A stretch of 7,888 nucleotides of DNA, taken from NCBI GenBank assembly GCA_031283905.1, contig JAITAW010000145.1, forward strand, positions 1-7,888, in the 5' to 3' direction. Shown here piece by piece: positions 5,082-7,888 of this stretch (positions are counted from its first letter, which is position 1; every line of letters begins with the position of its first letter). The notes below the pieces were generated by a model. That model was not told where the DNA came from, ran no database searches, and was given only the letters and a program-made list of their open reading frames with translations. Source of the stretch: Treponema sp. (GTDB lineage: Bacteria > Spirochaetota > Spirochaetia > Treponematales > Breznakiellaceae). The translations under genes and the position numbers were made by a program.

Positions 5082-5903
5082 TTATGGTACCATGTAAATG
5101 GGTCTTCCGTACCTGTTTTGAACGGGGCGGTTATTTCCATCATAAATAGACGTAAAAGCGTCTATTTGGGCGCGGGACAGGGTTATGGGGGGCATATAAA
5201 CCGTCCACTTGACTCCTTCCGAGTAGGGCGGTGTGGTCAGAGAACCGTCATGCCGGTACGCCGTAACGGTATTGGTGAATAGATCCGCCAGGTTTATTTC
5301 CGTTTTCGTTTTCTCGCCGGCAACTTCGCCGGGCAAATTTTCAAAAAGTTCTGCGAGAGTTTTGTTGGCCGCCCCTTCGGTGATCATGAGAGCTATGACC
5401 GCGAGATCGCCGTTGTCATTTCCGTGTACAAGGTGCATCTCCATGTTAAAAAATTTGCCGTCTATCGAATGTTCACTGGGGGCATGGAAGTGAAACTGCC
5501 GTAGCGCGTACATTTCGCCGTCAATGCTTATGGCGTTGCCGTCCGTAACGGGCGTTAATTCGATAGTATATCCGTTATTTTTTATCTCAAACAACGTTTT
5601 GCGATACGAAATAACCGGTTTGCCTATGTCGGAGCTTACCGTAAGGTCTGCCGTAGGAATATCAATCGGCGACTGCGCTTTTCCGTCCCTGGCGATTGCG
5701 TATGAGGGGTCGAGCAAATCCCGGTTATCCGCGCCCGTCTCCTCTTCGTATGCCCAGCGGGCCGCTTTGCCATCCGGCGTCCGCGCCCGCGCGGCGGCGC
5801 AGGCGGTAAAAATAAACGCCGCGAGGCTGAATACCGCCAGCCGCGTGAGTACTGAAAAAAGGCCGATTTTACGAGTCCGTCCGTCTCTAAATAAGTTCAT
5901 CAT
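5082..5903 (-). CDS. Alpha-class carbonic anhydrase, predicted lipoprotein
   Basis: It interconverts CO2 and bicarbonate outside the cytoplasm. The N-terminus has a basic n-region (RTRK), a hydrophobic stretch (about 17-34) and FTAC with C35, a relaxed lipobox of the spirochaete kind. It should therefore be a lipid-anchored envelope protein; SPase I cleavage after ARA is an alternative. QSPIDI (77-82) starts the enzyme core. The zinc ligands are H138 and H140 in QFHFH and H157 in EMHLVH, with the same 19-residue spacing as in the Neisseria enzyme. E144 (PSEH) and T223/T224 in SLTTPPYSEGV complete the active site. Two differences stand out. The proton-shuttle His of the NNGH motif is Tyr (NNGY, Y112), and both cysteines of the usual bacterial disulfide are absent (A71, Y227). 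At 273 aa the length is normal. The gene has its own promoter and seems leaderless. The start is the first of two adjacent ATGs. Confidence 0.95.
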   Translation of the reverse strand: MMNLFRDGRTRKIGLFSVLTRLAVFSLAAFIFTACAAARARTPDGKAARWAYEEETGADNRDLLDPSYAIARDGKAQSPIDIPTADLTVSSDIGKPVISYRKTLFEIKNNGYTIELTPVTDGNAISIDGEMYALRQFHFHAPSEHSIDGKFFNMEMHLVHGNDNGDLAVIALMITEGAANKTLAELFENLPGEVAGEKTKTEINLADLFTNTVTAYRHDGSLTTPPYSEGVKWTVYMPPITLSRAQIDAFTSIYDGNNRPVQNRYGRPIYMVP

Positions 5904-5910
5904 AAATCAT

Positions 5911-5939
5911 ATTATACACGCCGCATCCGCGATGCACAA
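5911..5939 (-). promoter_or_regulatory. Promoter of the carbonic anhydrase gene, leaderless
   Basis: On the minus strand a perfect TATAAT (5916-5911) lies 17 bases from TTGTGC (5939-5934; only TTG fits the -35 consensus). Seven bases separate the -10 box from the ATG at 5903, so the expected start point is the A of that ATG or one base before. There is no Shine-Dalgarno and no room for one. Confidence 0.6.
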
Positions 5940-6092
5940 GTAATCACGTTGCCTCTGTCGTTAATAAGTGATATATTCACCCATAAGAAACACGAGGAAA
6001 AGGTTCAGCCTTCCCGGGATATATTTAGAGGGTGAGCGTCTCGCTCGTTATTGACATATTTTCTCCCATTTTCCACTTCTTTCCGTATGTCC

Positions 6093-6124
6093 AAAAAAAA
6101 ACGCCCCGCCTAAAAAACGGGGCG
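6093..6124 (-). terminator. Strong intrinsic terminator downstream of citrate synthase
   Basis: On the minus strand CGCCCCG (6124-6118) pairs perfectly with CGGGGCG (6108-6102) around a nine-base loop, followed by nine T (6101-6093). It ends the citrate synthase unit about 130 bases after the stop codon and separates it from the carbonic anhydrase promoter. Confidence 0.92.
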
Positions 6125-6168
6125 CTCATACGCGAATGTAATCATGGAAAAAAACGGGAACTCCGCTT

Positions 6169-6252
6169 TCAGGCGGCGCGGCGCGTCCGCGCTTTCCAAA
6201 AGACGCCGTCTTTCCCAAAGATGCGATCAGACGCGAGGGCTGTTCGCTTCAT
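6169..6252 (-). CDS. Doubtful 27-aa basic ORF directly after citrate synthase
   Basis: ATG at 6252-6250, four bases after the citrate synthase stop; TGA at 6171-6169; it lies before the terminator, so it would be on the same transcript. The peptide is basic, ends KARTRRAA and contains a loose internal repeat (IFGKDG/VFWKAR). The only SD-like bases (AGG) are about 10 bases upstream and weak. It may simply be 3' UTR. Confidence 0.15.
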   Translation of the reverse strand: MKRTALASDRIFGKDGVFWKARTRRAA

Positions 6253-6256
6253 GTGA

Positions 6257-7606
6257 TCACGCCTGTTGCTCCCGTTCAGCCGCAGAGCGGTAGGGGATAT
6301 GCTTCTGAACGCATTTGTACGCGGGTCTAATGATGCGTCCGCCGGCAACGGCTTCTTCCATGCGGTGGGCGCACCAGCCCGCCACACGGCTCACCGCGAA
6401 TATCGGAGTGTACAACTCGGACGGTATGCCGAGCATACTGTACACAAAGCCTGAGTAAAAGTCAACGTTGGCGCATATCTCTTTGTCCGAGCCTTTCACG
6501 CGATTGAAAACCGAGGGTACAAGCCGCTCAATGAGCGTGTAAAGGTTGAATTCGTCCATACACTGTTTTTCATTGGCAAGCTGAGCCGCCTTGTCGCGGA
6601 GCAGGATGGCGCGGGGGTCGCTCTTCGTGTACACCGCATGTCCCTGCCCGTAAATCAGTCCGGTCCGGTCATAGGCTTCGCCTTTCAGAATTTTTTCAAG
6701 ATAAGCTTCCACCCCGGCTTCATCATTCCATGTATTCACATGCTGTTTGATGTCCTCCATCATGGCGCTGACTTTGGCGCTCGCGCCGCCGTGTTTGTAC
6801 CCTTTGAGCGAGCCGATGCCCGCCGCAATCGCCGAATACGTGTCCGTGTCCGAGGAAGAAATCAAATGCACCGCAAACGTTGAGTTGTTGCCGCCGCCGT
6901 GTTCCGCGTGCAACGCCAGCGCCAAATCAAGGGTTTCCGCCTCCAGAGAGGTGAACCGCCTGTCCGCCCTGATGAGGGAGAGAAGCGTTTCCGCAGTGTT
7001 TTGATTGGGATTCGGCTCGTGAATGATGAGGCTGTCCTTGTCAAGGTAATGTTTTTTCGCCATGTAGGAATACGCGACAATGGCCGGGAAGCGGGAGATC
7101 AATTCAATACACTGGCGGAGGATGTTTTCGGGCGAGCGATCTTCGGCTTTCTTGTCGAACGAGTACAGGGTCAGCACCGACTGGGCGAGTTTGTTCATAA
7201 TGTCGCTGGAAGGCGCCTTCATAATATGATCGCGCCTGAAATACATGGGAAGGTTGCGGTTTTCTCCCATGAGGACGTAAAATTTCGCAAGCTGCGACTT
7301 GGAAGGCAACGCTCCGAACATGAGAAGATACACGGCTTCCTCAAACACAAACCGTTTCTCACGAGTCGCCGCGGCGACAATGTCTTCCACATTAATACCG
7401 CGATAAAACAACTGTCCGTCAACCGGCTGGTTTTCGCCTTCAACCACAATGTATCCATGGACTTCGCCCACGCGGGTCAAACCCACCAGCACGCCGCTTC
7501 CATCCGCGTTGCGGAGTCCGCGCTTTACGTTGTACTTGTCATATAAACCGCCGTCAATGTAATCGTTACTTGTCAGCTCCGAAAGATAATCCGCAATTTT
7601 CACCAT
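6257..7606 (-). CDS. gltA: Citrate synthase (Si-type, clostridial/treponeme subgroup)
   Basis: It condenses acetyl-CoA with oxaloacetate to give citrate and CoA. In an anaerobe this mainly feeds 2-oxoglutarate and glutamate synthesis. The protein has 449 aa from ATG 7606. The first catalytic His is H236 in LHAEHGGGNNSTF, the second H272 in KGYKHGGAS, and the catalytic Asp is D330 in GHAVYTKSDPRA. The C-terminal blocks ANVDFYSGFVYSMLGIP (379-395) and FAVSRVAGWCAHRMEE (403-418) are typical of this subgroup. The usual GPxHGGAN motif reads GYKHGGAS, with Pro changed to Tyr (271) and Asn to Ser (276). The start is set by a strong Shine-Dalgarno AAGGAG (7618-7613) six bases upstream. The frame stays open upstream through TTG codons because the 54-bp leader repeat is a multiple of three, but those codons lack an SD. 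The gene may share a transcript with the gene ending at 7779. It ends at the terminator 6093-6124. Confidence 0.95.
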   Translation of the reverse strand: MVKIADYLSELTSNDYIDGGLYDKYNVKRGLRNADGSGVLVGLTRVGEVHGYIVVEGENQPVDGQLFYRGINVEDIVAAATREKRFVFEEAVYLLMFGALPSKSQLAKFYVLMGENRNLPMYFRRDHIMKAPSSDIMNKLAQSVLTLYSFDKKAEDRSPENILRQCIELISRFPAIVAYSYMAKKHYLDKDSLIIHEPNPNQNTAETLLSLIRADRRFTSLEAETLDLALALHAEHGGGNNSTFAVHLISSSDTDTYSAIAAGIGSLKGYKHGGASAKVSAMMEDIKQHVNTWNDEAGVEAYLEKILKGEAYDRTGLIYGQGHAVYTKSDPRAILLRDKAAQLANEKQCMDEFNLYTLIERLVPSVFNRVKGSDKEICANVDFYSGFVYSMLGIPSELYTPIFAVSRVAGWCAHRMEEAVAGGRIIRPAYKCVQKHIPYRSAAEREQQA

Positions 7607-7612
7607 AATTTT

Positions 7613-7618
7613 CTCCTT
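7613..7618 (-). promoter_or_regulatory. Shine-Dalgarno site that fixes the citrate synthase start
   Basis: AAGGAG on the minus strand is followed by AAAATT and the ATG at 7606-7604. It is the full six-base consensus with ideal spacing and lies in the last copy of the 54-bp tandem repeat; the other two copies have AAGGAA at the same place but no ATG after it. Confidence 0.85.
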
Positions 7619-7767
7619 GCTTCGGGCTTTTTCCAAACCCGCCGCTTTACGCGTCCCGGCTCTTTCTTCCTTGCTTCGGGCTTTTTCCAAACCCGCCGCT
7701 TTGCGCGTCTTGGCTCTTTTTTCCTTGCTTCGAGCCTTTTCCAAACCCGCCGCTTTCCGCGTCTTGG
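7615..7767 (-). repeat. 54-bp tandem repeat, 2.8 copies, in the citrate synthase leader
   Basis: Copies begin at 7615, 7669 and 7723, each exactly 54 bp apart, with only a few substitutions; the third stops matching at 7767. On the minus strand each unit contains a hairpin (CGGGTTT-GGAA-AAAgCCCG, GNRA-type loop; 7623-7641 in the copy next to the gene) followed by GAAGCAAGGA. This means the ribosome binding region has been triplicated. In the copy farthest from the gene the stem is kept by G-T pairs. The unit is 18 codons long and is open in the citrate synthase frame, where it would read as Lys/Arg/Ala-rich (EKARSKE.RA.TRKAAGL). Confidence 0.9.
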
Positions 7768-7778
7768 GAAAACTTCTC

Positions 7779-7888
7779 TTATTTCGTCAATTCGTCAAAC
7801 ACCATGCCGGCTGTCTTTTGAACAACAGCGGACACCGGTATGAGTTTCGCTTCTTGTTCTCCTCTTCGCTTCACTTCCACCAAAGGCG
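7779..7888 (-). CDS. Unidentified protein, C-terminal 35 residues
   Basis: An open frame enters from the window edge and ends at TAA 7781-7779. It reads PLVEVKRRGEQEAKLIPVSA and then VVQKTAGMVFDELTK. The charged, helix-forming composition and steady frame suggest a real C-terminus. It is cytosolic-looking, with no membrane segment or recognisable motif, and I cannot name the family. It lies 172 bases upstream of citrate synthase on the same strand, with no terminator in between, so the two may be co-transcribed across the tandem repeat. Confidence 0.6.
   Translation of the reverse strand, partial: PLVEVKRRGEQEAKLIPVSAVVQKTAGMVFDELTK

Larger units (their letters stand above)
5940..6256. other. 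Intergenic region between carbonic anhydrase and citrate synthase
   Basis: Besides the terminator and the doubtful 27-aa ORF listed separately, it holds an interrupted palindrome GTGA-TATAT-TCAC (near 5968-5980) and a short perfect hairpin GAGCG-TCT-CGCTC (6034-6046) with no T-run. No other gene is seen on either strand. Confidence 0.4.

Noticed and set aside
6899..7546. 215-codon plus-strand frame opposite citrate synthase
   Set aside because: It is antisense to a conserved gene; the product is a Val/Arg-rich shadow with no motif.
7607..7744. Citrate synthase start at an upstream TTG (495 aa)
   Set aside because: The extension is only the translated 54-bp repeat; the upstream TTG has no SD, whereas ATG 7606 has AAGGAG at ideal spacing and a normal family N-terminus.
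7615..7767. CRISPR array
   Set aside because: The 54-bp units abut without unique spacers; this is a plain tandem repeat, and no cas gene is present.

Overview
The window looks like chromosomal DNA from an anaerobic, roughly half-GC bacterium, most likely a spirochaete of the Treponema type. This assignment is inferred, not proven. It rests on a relaxed lipobox (FTAC) on a secreted enzyme, a clostridial/treponeme-style citrate synthase, a long-form ThyX, a MATE pump with the MTTA...VPTI N-terminus, and intergenic DNA full of short palindromes. No phage, transposase, CRISPR, rRNA or tRNA gene is visible.

Layout. Bases 1-130 (minus) hold the N-terminus of a MATE-family exporter. Bases 131-744 have no long gene. 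They do hold a good sigma-70-type promoter (192-220), a hairpin that covers a ribosome binding site, and two tandem small ORFs of 49 and 42 codons, each with a Shine-Dalgarno sequence. Next come thyX (745-1581) and a GH36 alpha-galactosidase (1581-3455), fused by a TAATG overlap. A NarL/FixJ-type response regulator (3434-4117, minus) converges on the galactosidase and overlaps its 3' end by 22 bp. Bases 4118-5081 are gene-poor: the regulator's leader, a minus-strand intrinsic terminator with no gene just upstream, and a dense run of seven hairpins (4698-4945). An alpha-class carbonic anhydrase lipoprotein (5082-5903, minus) follows. Then come a strong terminator (6093-6124), citrate synthase (6257-7606, minus), a 54-bp tandem repeat in the citrate synthase leader, and the C-terminus of an unidentified gene (7779-7888, minus).

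How the genes relate. Citrate synthase, carbonic anhydrase and the regulator lie on the same strand but in separate transcription units. The citrate synthase unit ends at its own terminator, and carbonic anhydrase has its own promoter. ThyX and the galactosidase are translationally linked but have no obvious metabolic link. No known multi-gene system (defence, secondary metabolism, transport operon) can be recognised.

The most unusual signals are regulatory. thyX and the carbonic anhydrase gene both appear to be read from leaderless or near-leaderless mRNAs, while other genes here have Shine-Dalgarno sites. The small-ORF pair starts exactly at an SD-masking hairpin. The citrate synthase ribosome binding site has been tandemly triplicated with a hairpin in each copy.
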